Assembly: GCF_001984055.1 (NCBI RefSeq)
Contig: NZ_LYVO01000016.1
Span: 1-64,000 of the forward strand
Source: Variovorax sp. KK3
GTDB lineage: Bacteria; Pseudomonadota; Gammaproteobacteria; Burkholderiales; Burkholderiaceae_C
Direction: 5' to 3'
Length of the DNA: 64,000 bases
Shown: positions 17,294 through 25,732 of the stretch, one piece after another
Position numbering within the stretch: position 1 is the first letter of the stretch
Layout of the letters: each line of letters opens with the position of its first letter
Made by a program: the position numbers and the translations under genes
Notes under the pieces: generated by a model
The model's database searches: none
What the model was told of the DNA's origin: nothing
The model's input: the letters and a program-made list of their open reading frames with translations, nothing else

Positions 17294-18265
17294 CTATTTG
17301 GCGGAGATGCCCGCGTCCTTGATGACCTTGCCCCAGCGCGCATGGTCCGCGCGAAGCGCGGCAGCCAGATAGGCGGGGCTCGCATCGCCGGCCGGCTGAT
17401 TGCCCATCGCCACGATCTTCTGCCGCACGTCGGGTTGGCGCAGCATCGTGCCGACCGCATTGCTGAGACGGGTGACGATCGGTGCAGGCGTGCCGCGCGG
17501 GGCGACGAGCAGGTAGAAGCCGGTGACCGAATAGTCCTTCAAGCCGACTTCCTGCAAGGTCGGCACGTCGGGCATGGCCTCTTCCCGCGTGGGTCCGGTG
17601 GTGGCGAGCGCACGGAGCCGGCCGTCCTTGACGAACGGAATGGCGCCGAGGTCGCCGAACATCAGGTCGAGGTTGTTGCCCAGCATGTCCATGCGTGCCG
17701 GCTGGCCGCCCTTGTAGGGCACGTGGACGAGCTCGGTTCCCGTGGCGCGTTGAAAGAGTTCGCCGCTCAAGTGCATCATGCTTCCGGTGCCCGACGATCC
17801 ATAGGACAACTTTCCCGGGTTCGCCTTGGCATAGGCGACGAGCTCGCCCACGTTCTTGATCGGCAGCGATGACCGCACCACCAGCATGTTCTGGGCGACC
17901 ACGACCTGCGAGATCGGCACGAAGTCGTTGAAGGGGTCGTAGCGGATGTCGTAGAGGTGCGGGTTGACCGCGAAGACAGGGTTGGTCCCGAGGAACAGGG
18001 TGTACCCGTCGGGCGCAGAGCGCGCTGCGGCGTCCGCCGCGATGGCACCATTCGCTCCCGGCTTCGCATCGACCACCACGGGCTGCTGGAACTGCGCGGA
18101 GAGCTGGTCGGCGACCAGGCGCGCGATGTTGTCCGCGGTGGTGCCCGGGGGCCCGTTGTGGATCAGTCGAATCGGCTTCTCGGGCCAGTCGGCGCTGGCG
18201 ACGGTGGCTGCGAAGCAGGTCAGCGCGAGAAGCGCAGCGCGGGCGAAGTGTCTGAGATGCGGCAT
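17294..18265 (-). CDS. Bug-family (TctC) periplasmic solute-binding protein
   Basis: 323-residue periplasmic receptor. The signal peptide is MPHLRHFARAALLALTCFAA then TVASA; the mature part opens with WPEKPIRLIHNGPPGTTADN and contains VPYKGGQPARMDMLGNN. The usual PFPPGG loop reads HNGPPGTTAD here, a small departure. The ATG at 18265 is preferred over a GTG six codons upstream because the signal peptide begins cleanly there. Context with the M81 peptidase and LysR suggests delivery of a small amide or peptide-like substrate (inference). Confidence 0.92.
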   Translation of the reverse strand: MPHLRHFARAALLALTCFAATVASADWPEKPIRLIHNGPPGTTADNIARLVADQLSAQFQQPVVVDAKPGANGAIAADAAARSAPDGYTLFLGTNPVFAVNPHLYDIRYDPFNDFVPISQVVVAQNMLVVRSSLPIKNVGELVAYAKANPGKLSYGSSGTGSMMHLSGELFQRATGTELVHVPYKGGQPARMDMLGNNLDLMFGDLGAIPFVKDGRLRALATTGPTREEAMPDVPTLQEVGLKDYSVTGFYLLVAPRGTPAPIVTRLSNAVGTMLRQPDVRQKIVAMGNQPAGDASPAYLAAALRADHARWGKVIKDAGISAK

Positions 18266-18393
18266 GGTGCCGACGATTCTCACGGTCGTGCTCGGAGCCG
18301 GGCAAACTCTTAATAGTGATGCGGGGCACAGCGAAACTAATGAAGGCGGTCCGCCATACTTCCCGAAACCCAGCCCCAGAACAAAGGACTTCG

Positions 18394-20013
18394 ATGTCGG
18401 CCGACGCTTGGTGGAAAAACGGGATCGTCTACCAGATCTATCCGCGCTCGTTCCAGGACAGCGACGGCGACGGCATCGGCGACCTCGCCGGCATCCGGCG
18501 CCGGCTCGACTACCTGGTGGCGCTCGGTGTCGATGCGATCTGGATCTCGCCGATCTATCCCTCGCCGATGGCCGACTTCGGCTACGACATCTCCGACTAC
18601 TGCGACGTCGATTCGCGCTTCGGCACGCTGGCCGACTTCGATGCGCTTGCTGCCGATGCCAGGGCCCGCGGCCTGAAGTTGATTCTGGACTTCGTGCCCA
18701 ACCATACGTCCGACCGCCACCCGTGGTTCATCGAAAGCCGCAGCGCACGCGAGAGCCCCAAGCGCGGCTGGTACCTGTGGCGCGACCCGGCGCCCGACGG
18801 CGGGCCGCCCAACAACTGGCTCAGCCATTTCGGCGGGCCGGCCTGGACGCTCGACGAGGCGAGCGGGCAGTACTACTGCCATTCCTTCCTGAAGGCGCAG
18901 CCCGATCTCAATTGGCGCAACCCGCAAGTGCGCGAAGCGATGTTCGAGGTGCTGCGCTTCTGGCTCCGTCGCGGCGTGGACGGCTTCCGCGTCGACGTGC
19001 TGTCGGACCTGATCAAGGACGAGCTGTTCCGGGACAACCCCGCCAACCCGGCCTTCGTGCCCGGCGAAAACCCCTTGCTGCAGCTGCTGCCCATCCACAA
19101 CACCGACCAGCCGGACATGCAGGACATCGTGTTCGAGATGCGGCGCGTGACCGATGCGTTCAGCGACCCGGCGTCGAGCCGCGTGCTGATCGGCGAGCTG
19201 TACCTTCCGCTTCCGCGCCTGATGCACTACTACGGCCGCAATGCCGAAGGCCTGCTGCAGGGCGTGCAATTGCCGTTCAACTTTCAGCTGGTCGGCGCGA
19301 AATGGCTGCCCGCCGAAATCGACCGCATCGTGCGCGAGTACGAAGCCGCACTGCCGCCGGGCGCCGCGCCGAACTGGGTGCTGGGCAACCACGACAAGCC
19401 ACGCATCGCGAGCCGCGTCGGCCCGCAGGGCGCCAGGCTGGCCGCGATGCTGCTGCTGACGCTGCGCGGCACGCCCACGCTCTACTACGGCGACGAACTC
19501 GGCATGGCCGACGTGCCGATTCCACCCGACCGGGTGCAGGACCCGGCCGAGAAGAACGTGCCCGGCAAGGGCCTCGGCCGCGACCCGGTGCGCACGCCCA
19601 TGCGCTGGAGCGGCGAGCCCAATGCCGGCTTCACGACGGGCACGCCGTGGCTGCCGCTGGGGGAAGGCTGGGCCGAAGGCAACGTCGAGGCGCAGGCGCA
19701 AGACGCATCGTCGATGTTGACGCTCTACCGGCGCCTGATCGCGCTGCGGCGACGCGAACCCGCGCTGCACGAGGGCAGCTACGCGCCGCTCGCTGCAGGG
19801 CCCGAGGTCTTGGCCTACGCCCGAGCCCACGGTGCGCGGCGGCTGGTCGTGCTGCTGAACTTCGGCGCGACGCCGGCGCCCATTCCGTCGCAACTGCTCG
19901 GAGTCGATGCGGAGCTGCTGGCGTCCACCCATGCGGACGGCGAAGCGTCGCTGCACGAAGGGCGGATGCTGCGGCCGCTCGAAGGCCTGGTCTTCGCGAG
20001 CGCGCCGGCCTGA
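18394..20013 (+). CDS. GH13 alpha-glucosidase (oligo-1,6-glucosidase type)
   Basis: 539-residue glycoside hydrolase family 13 enzyme, hydrolysing alpha-glucosidic bonds in short oligosaccharides in the cytoplasm (no signal peptide). It begins WWKNGIVYQIYPRSFQDSDG. The nucleophile is D201 in DGFRVDV, the acid/base E268 in LIGELYLP, and the transition-state stabiliser D334 in GNHDKPR. The start at 18394 has AAAGGA upstream; the in-frame ATG at 18316 lacks similarity. It is followed after 59 bp by an MFS transporter on the same strand. Confidence 0.95.
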   Translation: MSADAWWKNGIVYQIYPRSFQDSDGDGIGDLAGIRRRLDYLVALGVDAIWISPIYPSPMADFGYDISDYCDVDSRFGTLADFDALAADARARGLKLILDFVPNHTSDRHPWFIESRSARESPKRGWYLWRDPAPDGGPPNNWLSHFGGPAWTLDEASGQYYCHSFLKAQPDLNWRNPQVREAMFEVLRFWLRRGVDGFRVDVLSDLIKDELFRDNPANPAFVPGENPLLQLLPIHNTDQPDMQDIVFEMRRVTDAFSDPASSRVLIGELYLPLPRLMHYYGRNAEGLLQGVQLPFNFQLVGAKWLPAEIDRIVREYEAALPPGAAPNWVLGNHDKPRIASRVGPQGARLAAMLLLTLRGTPTLYYGDELGMADVPIPPDRVQDPAEKNVPGKGLGRDPVRTPMRWSGEPNAGFTTGTPWLPLGEGWAEGNVEAQAQDASSMLTLYRRLIALRRREPALHEGSYAPLAAGPEVLAYARAHGARRLVVLLNFGATPAPIPSQLLGVDAELLASTHADGEASLHEGRMLRPLEGLVFASAPA

Positions 20014-20072
20014 TGGCCGGGCAGGGGAGGCCCGTCACGGACGCCCGACATAATCGGGCAGAACCTCCCCCG

Positions 20073-21656
20073 ATGTCCTCCGCATCCAATTCCCTCTGGT
20101 CGTCGCTGCGCCTGCCCGCCTTTCGGGGCCTGTGGACCGGCAGTGCCATCTACTTCACCGGCAACGCCATGCAGGTCATGGCCGCTTCATGGCTCATGGT
20201 GGAGCTCACGGGGTCGTCCTTTCTTGCGGCGCTGGTGCAGACGGCCGTATTCCTGCCCATGTTCCTGCTGGCGCTGCCGGCGGGCGTGCTGGCCGACACC
20301 ACCGATCGTCGGCAACTGATCCTGAGGGCGCTGACGGTCCAGGTGGTCATCGTCGTGATCCTGTCGCTGCTCGCCATGGCGGGATGGGCCGGGCCGGCGA
20401 CCCTGCTGCTCTTCACCTTCGCCGCCGGCTGCTGCACGGCCTTGCTCTCGCCCGCCTGGAACACCAGCGTGGCCGACTCCGTGCCGCGCGAAGACATGCC
20501 GCAGGCCATCACCGCGATGTCGATCGCGTGGAACAGCGCGCGGGCCCTGGGGCCGTCGATCGCCGGCTTCGTGTTCGCATGGCTCGGCGCGGGCTGGGTG
20601 TTCGTGGTCGCCGTGATGAGCGCCTTGGTGATGATGCAGGCCGTGCGGCGCTGGCCCCCTGCACCGCACGCGAAGTCGCCGCTGCCGGCCGAGCGGCTGT
20701 GGAGCGGCACCATCGCGGGCCTGCGCTACGCCAGGCACTCGCCGATGATCCTGGCCCAGCTGGTGCGAACCGTGGCCTACAGCGGCACCGGCTCGGCACT
20801 GTGGGCGTTGCTGCCGGCCATCGCGGCGCAGCAGTTGAACCTGGGCGCCACGGGCTTCGGCTTTCTCATGGGCTGCCTGGGCACGGGTGCGGTGGCGACG
20901 GGCCTGGTGCTCGGCAAGCTGCGTGCGCGCCTGGGTCTCGAGCGGCTCGTCGCGCTGGGTTGCCTCGTCTTCGCGATCGTGATGCTCGTCGCCGCGTTCG
21001 TGCGCATTCCCACGGTGGTCTTCGTCGCCCTGGCCTTCGGCGGCGCGGCGTGGATGGCGGTCATGGCCACCTTCAACACCGCCACGCAGTCGAGTGCGCC
21101 GCCATGGGTACGGTCGCGGGCCGTGGCGCTGCACACGGTCAGCGCGCTGGGCTCGTTCGCGATCGGCTCGGCCTTCTGGGGCGCGGTGTCGGGCATCACC
21201 GGGCTGCCGATCGCGCTGAGCGTCGCCGCGGTCGCGATGGCGGCAGGCATCTTCCTGGCCCGCTGGCTGCCGCTGCGCATGGGCGCCTCGCAGGAGGTCA
21301 CGCCCGTGTCGCTGTGGGAAGACCTCTTCATCAAGAACCAGCCGCTGCCGGACGACGGCCCGGTGTCGGTCGAGATCGGCTATCGCATCCGCCCCGGCGA
21401 AGCCGAGGAGTTCCTGAATGCCGCGACGCAGCTGCGTGCCTCGCGGCGCCGCGACGGCGCGACCCTGTGGCGCGTCTATCGCGACCTGGGCGATCCGTCG
21501 CGCTACGTCGAGCGCTTCATCGTCGCGTCGTGGGCCGACTACCTGCACCAGCGGGCGCGCGCCACGCTGGCCGACCAGGAGGTCGAGGCGCGCGTGCGGA
21601 TGTTCCTGCGCGAAGGCGAGACGGTGACGATGCAGCACTACATCGCCGAGCGCTGA
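20073..21656 (+). CDS. MFS_3-type transporter with C-terminal soluble domain
   Basis: 527-residue major-facilitator protein of the MFS_3 (EntS-like) group, with about twelve membrane helices over residues 1-400. A 100-residue soluble tail (from VSVEIGYRIRPGEAEEFLNA) resembles an antibiotic-biosynthesis-monooxygenase (ABM) ferredoxin-like domain, as is usual in this family. The ATG at 20073 has no clear Shine-Dalgarno. A 6-bp hairpin GCCCGA/TCGGGC lies 13 bases before it (20043-20059). Likely an exporter; substrate unknown. It may be co-transcribed with the GH13 gene. Confidence 0.88.
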   Translation: MSSASNSLWSSLRLPAFRGLWTGSAIYFTGNAMQVMAASWLMVELTGSSFLAALVQTAVFLPMFLLALPAGVLADTTDRRQLILRALTVQVVIVVILSLLAMAGWAGPATLLLFTFAAGCCTALLSPAWNTSVADSVPREDMPQAITAMSIAWNSARALGPSIAGFVFAWLGAGWVFVVAVMSALVMMQAVRRWPPAPHAKSPLPAERLWSGTIAGLRYARHSPMILAQLVRTVAYSGTGSALWALLPAIAAQQLNLGATGFGFLMGCLGTGAVATGLVLGKLRARLGLERLVALGCLVFAIVMLVAAFVRIPTVVFVALAFGGAAWMAVMATFNTATQSSAPPWVRSRAVALHTVSALGSFAIGSAFWGAVSGITGLPIALSVAAVAMAAGIFLARWLPLRMGASQEVTPVSLWEDLFIKNQPLPDDGPVSVEIGYRIRPGEAEEFLNAATQLRASRRRDGATLWRVYRDLGDPSRYVERFIVASWADYLHQRARATLADQEVEARVRMFLREGETVTMQHYIAER

Positions 21657-21671
21657 CATCGCGCAGCTCGG

Positions 21672-23969
21672 TCAAGGCCCGCCGGTCTGGATCTCGATGT
21701 GGCTGCGCTCGTGCCAGCGCACGCGCATCGGCCGCTTCGCGTCGCGGATGGTCTCGGAATTCACGTCCTTGCCGCTGCCGTAGTTGATCTGCCGGTCGGG
21801 CCGCTTGTTGATGCCGAGCACCAGCACGATGCGGCTGCCCGCCGCCAGCTTGCGCGCGGTGGCGCGTTCGGTCGTGAAGGCGAGTTGCTGCCTCACCCCC
21901 GCCCGCAGCAGCCGGCGATGGGTGCGGTGGCCCGCGTAGCTGGCACGGAAGTCGTAGGTGTCGAAGAGCAGCTGGTAGTCGCCGCTGGCCGTCTGCTCGT
22001 ACAGCGACACGTTCAGGTCCACGTCCTGCCGCGACGGCGTGATGTCGAACACGCCACGCAGCATGCCGTCGACTTCGGTGTCCTTCTGCAGCGGCTCGCT
22101 GACGAAGCGGATGGCGTTGCGCATCGGCAGCAACTTCGAGCGCAGCGAATCCGGCCAAGGCTCGTGCCCGTCACGCCGATCGGCCAGGTCGACCGAAAGC
22201 CGCGCGCTGCCGGCCGCTTCGGCCTGCGCGTTCGCCAGGCGGTGCGCGCCTTCCTGCTCGCGCGGGTCGAGGTACAGGCGCATGCGCGTGCGGTCCGGTG
22301 CGTCCAGCGCGGGCCGATGGCGCCACTCGTTGGCGCCCATCACCTGGTAGTTGACGCGGTCCTGCAGCAGCGCGGGCTTGTTTGCACCCCTCAACACGTG
22401 GTCGAGCCACTGGTAGCGCAGGTCGGGCAGGTCGATGCGTGCCGCCGGGTCGAGCGTGTAGCCGCGCAGCTGCGCCGCGGTGCCGAGCTTGATGGAGTTC
22501 GCGTCGTAGGGGCCGAGCAACAGGGTCGAGTCGGCCTCCGGCCGGTGCCGGCGATGCTCCTGGTGGTAGTACAGCGCGCCCGCTTCGGCGCCGTAGTAGC
22601 CGGCGATGTTGAGCACCGGAATGTCGATCTGCGCGAACTGCTTCGGCGCCGGCAGGAACTTGCGCCAGAAGCGATCGTGGCTGGGATGCGTCAGCCAGCT
22701 TCGCACCAGCCGGTTGCGCTTGCCCAGCAGCATGCGGTCGATGTCCCAGTAAGGGCGGCGGCCCCTGTACCAGCGCTCGTCGAGCGCCTGCCAGCGCGCA
22801 TCAGCAGCGGCACCGGCACCCGCATCGGGGCCGGCGTCTCCGGTGGCATCGGCATCCGCGCGCACCGCGCCGGCCATCGCGTGGTCCTGCATCCAGCGCA
22901 CCATCGAGTTGCGGTAGATCTGCCCGGCCATCGGAAAGTCGATGCCCGGTGCCATCGGCGCGGTGATGGCGATGGCCTTCAAGGCGGACGGCTTCCGGCG
23001 TGCGGCGGCCCAGGCTGCGAAGCCCGAGTAGCCGTCGCCGAGCATGGCCACGCGGCCATCGCTCCACGGTTGTTTCGCGATCCATTCGATGACGGCCGCC
23101 GCATCCTCGCCGTCGCGCACGAAAGGCCGCACGGCGCCCTTGCCGTCGGGCGTGCGTCCGCGCACGAAGGCCGTGACACCGACGTAGCCCTTGACGGCGC
23201 TGCGGTGCGCGTCGTCCTCGGCGGGGTCGAGCGTGAAGCGCAGCACCGCGGGCAGCGGCCCCTGCGCCCGGCCCGGCCGCACGATGCTGGCGTAGATCGT
23301 CGCGCCGCGCACGCGAATGCGGATGTCGTTTTCCGCCACGTAGCGGGCGCGGTTCTCCGCGGCGACCAGCTCGGGCAGCAGCACGTTGTAGGCCCGGCGC
23401 GAGTCGAAGGCCAGCCAGGCGCGCACGAGCTCGATCGCTTCCGCTTGCGGAATGCTGCCCTTGGCGCGCCAGCGGTCGAACTCCTGCTGCACGGGCGGCT
23501 TGAAGGCTGCAGGCGGCATCTGCAGCCGCGCCATGACGGCGGCCGCCTGCACGTTGTCGAGCGGCGTCATGAACTCCTGGAACGAGCGCGTGAAGGCCTT
23601 GGGGAAGCCCATGCGCTCGTTCGTCTCGATGGCGCGTGCATTCGAATAGATGCCTTCGACCACGGCGCGCTCGGCCGGCCCGTTGAAAGGCTTGCCCTGG
23701 TAGCGGGCGCGCAGCGACTTGTTGCTGTCGTTGGCCGCACGGTAGGTGCCGCTGACGATCTGCAAGGCCGTCAGGTTGGTGAGGAAGACGTCGTTGTCGT
23801 TGTCGCGGTAAACCGGCACGATGCGCTGCGCCAGGTCGCGCATCACCTCCACTGCCGCGGCGTCGTCGGCGTCGCGCGGCGGCTTGAAGCCGAAGTTCTG
23901 CGCCCAGACCCAGGCCGGCAGCATCAGCACCAGCAGCAACAACAGCGCGCGACGGGCATGAAGGCTCAT
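21672..23969 (-). CDS. Exported S15/CocE-like protein, catalytic triad apparently lost
   Basis: 765 residues with a Sec signal peptide (MSLHARRALLLLLVLMLPAW, then VWAQ). The middle and C-terminal parts follow the CocE/NonD/X-Pro dipeptidyl-peptidase fold: an acyl-hydrolase core (ENDIRIRVRGATIYASIVRP onward), then a jelly-roll domain (DVDLNVSLYEQTASGDYQL). At the nucleophile elbow, where the family has GxSYxG, it has G311-D-G313-Y-S-G. At the GWYD aspartate it has G457-Y-Y-G460, and at the GPWxH histidine G486-P-Y-D-A490. About 230 N-terminal residues are unassigned. Its ATG overlaps the ABC stop (ATGA). Probably a binding or scaffold protein, or an enzyme with a shifted active site. Confidence 0.8.
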   Translation of the reverse strand: MSLHARRALLLLLVLMLPAWVWAQNFGFKPPRDADDAAAVEVMRDLAQRIVPVYRDNDNDVFLTNLTALQIVSGTYRAANDSNKSLRARYQGKPFNGPAERAVVEGIYSNARAIETNERMGFPKAFTRSFQEFMTPLDNVQAAAVMARLQMPPAAFKPPVQQEFDRWRAKGSIPQAEAIELVRAWLAFDSRRAYNVLLPELVAAENRARYVAENDIRIRVRGATIYASIVRPGRAQGPLPAVLRFTLDPAEDDAHRSAVKGYVGVTAFVRGRTPDGKGAVRPFVRDGEDAAAVIEWIAKQPWSDGRVAMLGDGYSGFAAWAAARRKPSALKAIAITAPMAPGIDFPMAGQIYRNSMVRWMQDHAMAGAVRADADATGDAGPDAGAGAAADARWQALDERWYRGRRPYWDIDRMLLGKRNRLVRSWLTHPSHDRFWRKFLPAPKQFAQIDIPVLNIAGYYGAEAGALYYHQEHRRHRPEADSTLLLGPYDANSIKLGTAAQLRGYTLDPAARIDLPDLRYQWLDHVLRGANKPALLQDRVNYQVMGANEWRHRPALDAPDRTRMRLYLDPREQEGAHRLANAQAEAAGSARLSVDLADRRDGHEPWPDSLRSKLLPMRNAIRFVSEPLQKDTEVDGMLRGVFDITPSRQDVDLNVSLYEQTASGDYQLLFDTYDFRASYAGHRTHRRLLRAGVRQQLAFTTERATARKLAAGSRIVLVLGINKRPDRQINYGSGKDVNSETIRDAKRPMRVRWHERSHIEIQTGGP

Positions 23970-25732
23970 GGCGGCAAGTCCTCCGGCGCGGCTTCCGGTG
24001 CCTTGACCAGGTGCACCACCTGCGTGAACAGCCGGCTGTGCGCCTCGCCGGCCGAGCCGATGTGGACGATGCCCGTTTGCGCGAGCTGGCCGTCCAGGAG
24101 CTCGATGATGACTTCGAGCGTGTCGTCGTCGAATGCGCCGAAGGCTTCGTCCATGACCAGCCACGGCGGCTTCTGCAGCACCACGCGGGCGAAGCCCAGC
24201 AGCAGCTGCTCGTCCATGCTCAGTTCGCGCTCCCAGCGGCCCGTGGTGTCGAGCAGGGGCGCCAGCCGCTGCAGGCCCACGCTCGCCAGCGCCGCGACCA
24301 TGGCCTCGCGCGGATAGTTGGCCGACTCCATCGCATAGGTCAGCGCTTCGGCCAGCGTGCCGCGGGGCAGGTAGGGCGTGCCGCGCGGCATGTAGTGGAT
24401 CGTCTCGCCGCGGGGCAGGCGCACGGTGCCCGCGCCCCAGGGCCACAGCCCCGCGAGCGCGCGGAACAGCAGGGTCTTCTCGGTGCCCGGCGTGCCGAGG
24501 ATCAGCAGGCGCTGGCCGGCCTCGACCACGAGATCGGTGGCGTCCAGTCGATCGTGGCCGGTCCAGGCGCGGACTTCGAGCGCCTCGATCGCCAGCGCGC
24601 CGGACTCGCCTTGTTCGTACGCGATGCGGCTGCCGCCCGCCTGGGCTTCGAGTTCGGACGAGGTCAGCACCTGGCGCAAGCCGGCGACGCGCAGCAGCGT
24701 GGCCCGCCAGTCGGCGATGAGGCTGAAGTTGTCGACGAACCAGCGCAGCGACGATTGCGCCTGCGTGAACGCGGCGGCCGCCATCATCAAGCCGCCGAAC
24801 GACACCTTGCCCGAGAAGTACAGCGGCGCGGCCACCAGGATCGGCGCGATGACGGTGACCCAGCCGAAGCCCGCCGTGACCCAGGTCAGGTTGGTCAAGC
24901 CCAGCACCACGCGCGACGTGGCCTGCAGCACCTCGCCCAGATGCAGGGCGACGCGGCGCTTCTCGTCGGCCTCGCCGCCGGCCAGCGAGATGCCGTCGAG
25001 GTGCTCGCTGATGCGCGTCAGCGAAAAGCGCATTTCGCCTTCGCGTGCGTAGCGTTCGGCGTTGCGGGGAATCAGGCTCTTGCCGACCCAGTAGGTCATC
25101 AGCGACCCGGCAATCGCATAGAGGATCGCAGCCCACAGCATGAAGCCCGGCAGCGCATGGTCCCGGCCGTCGTAGAAGATGCTGAAGTCCTTCGACAGCA
25201 CCCACAGCACGCCCGCGAAACTGCCGAACAGCATCGCGGCCTGCAGCAGGCCCACGCCGAGGGCCACCGACAAGTCGCACAGCTTCAACGTGTCGTCGTG
25301 CATGCGCTGGTCCGGATGCGCACCCATCGGCCCGCTGCCCTGCAGCCAGAAGGCGCGGCGCGGCTGCATCCACAGGCCCACCAGGTCGGTCACCAGCGCC
25401 TGGCGCAGCTTGAGCTGCAAGGTCTCGCTGAGCCAGCGCTGCGCCACGTTCAGCACCAGCAGCACGCCAGCGATCATCGCGAAGATGATCAGCTGGTCGA
25501 TGAAGTCGCCCAGGTCGCGGCGCGAGATCGCGTCGTAGAAGGGCTTGTTCCAGCTGTTGAGCTCGATCTGCCCGTAGGCCGTGAGCGCGACGACGACGAC
25601 GATGCCGGCCGCCAATGCGGCCAGCGTGTTGATGACCGCGGATTTGCGCAGGGCGCCGAGCAGGTCGCCGACCTGGCGGAAGACACCGGTCTTCAGCGCC
25701 GGCTCGGCGGGGCTCGGTGTCGATGCGTCCAT
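23966..25732 (-). CDS. SbmA/YddA-like ABC protein with degenerate ATPase motifs
   Basis: 588-residue half-transporter fusing an ABC_membrane_2-type membrane region (residues about 30-370, including GQIELNSWNKPFYDAISRRD) to a nucleotide-binding domain. The family typically moves peptides, fatty acyl compounds or cofactors. Walker B D528-E529 is intact. Walker A is G413-T-P-G-T-E418-K-T, where Glu replaces the last conserved Gly; the signature is LSMDEQ (504-509) instead of LSGGQ; and the switch-His position appears to be S560. ATP turnover may be impaired. The start shares one base with the GH15 stop (TGATG). Confidence 0.85.
   Translation of the reverse strand: MDASTPSPAEPALKTGVFRQVGDLLGALRKSAVINTLAALAAGIVVVVALTAYGQIELNSWNKPFYDAISRRDLGDFIDQLIIFAMIAGVLLVLNVAQRWLSETLQLKLRQALVTDLVGLWMQPRRAFWLQGSGPMGAHPDQRMHDDTLKLCDLSVALGVGLLQAAMLFGSFAGVLWVLSKDFSIFYDGRDHALPGFMLWAAILYAIAGSLMTYWVGKSLIPRNAERYAREGEMRFSLTRISEHLDGISLAGGEADEKRRVALHLGEVLQATSRVVLGLTNLTWVTAGFGWVTVIAPILVAAPLYFSGKVSFGGLMMAAAAFTQAQSSLRWFVDNFSLIADWRATLLRVAGLRQVLTSSELEAQAGGSRIAYEQGESGALAIEALEVRAWTGHDRLDATDLVVEAGQRLLILGTPGTEKTLLFRALAGLWPWGAGTVRLPRGETIHYMPRGTPYLPRGTLAEALTYAMESANYPREAMVAALASVGLQRLAPLLDTTGRWERELSMDEQLLLGFARVVLQKPPWLVMDEAFGAFDDDTLEVIIELLDGQLAQTGIVHIGSAGEAHSRLFTQVVHLVKAPEAAPEDLPP

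Noticed and set aside
20043-20059. GCCCGA/TCGGGC hairpin as a terminator of the GH13 gene
   Set aside because: The stem is only 6 bp, lies just upstream of the next start and has no T-run. It was mentioned under the MFS gene instead.
17964-20072. Long open frame leading into the MFS_3 transporter
   Set aside because: The upstream part is out of frame with the GH13 gene and is Arg/Ala/Pro-rich. Family similarity begins only at 20073.
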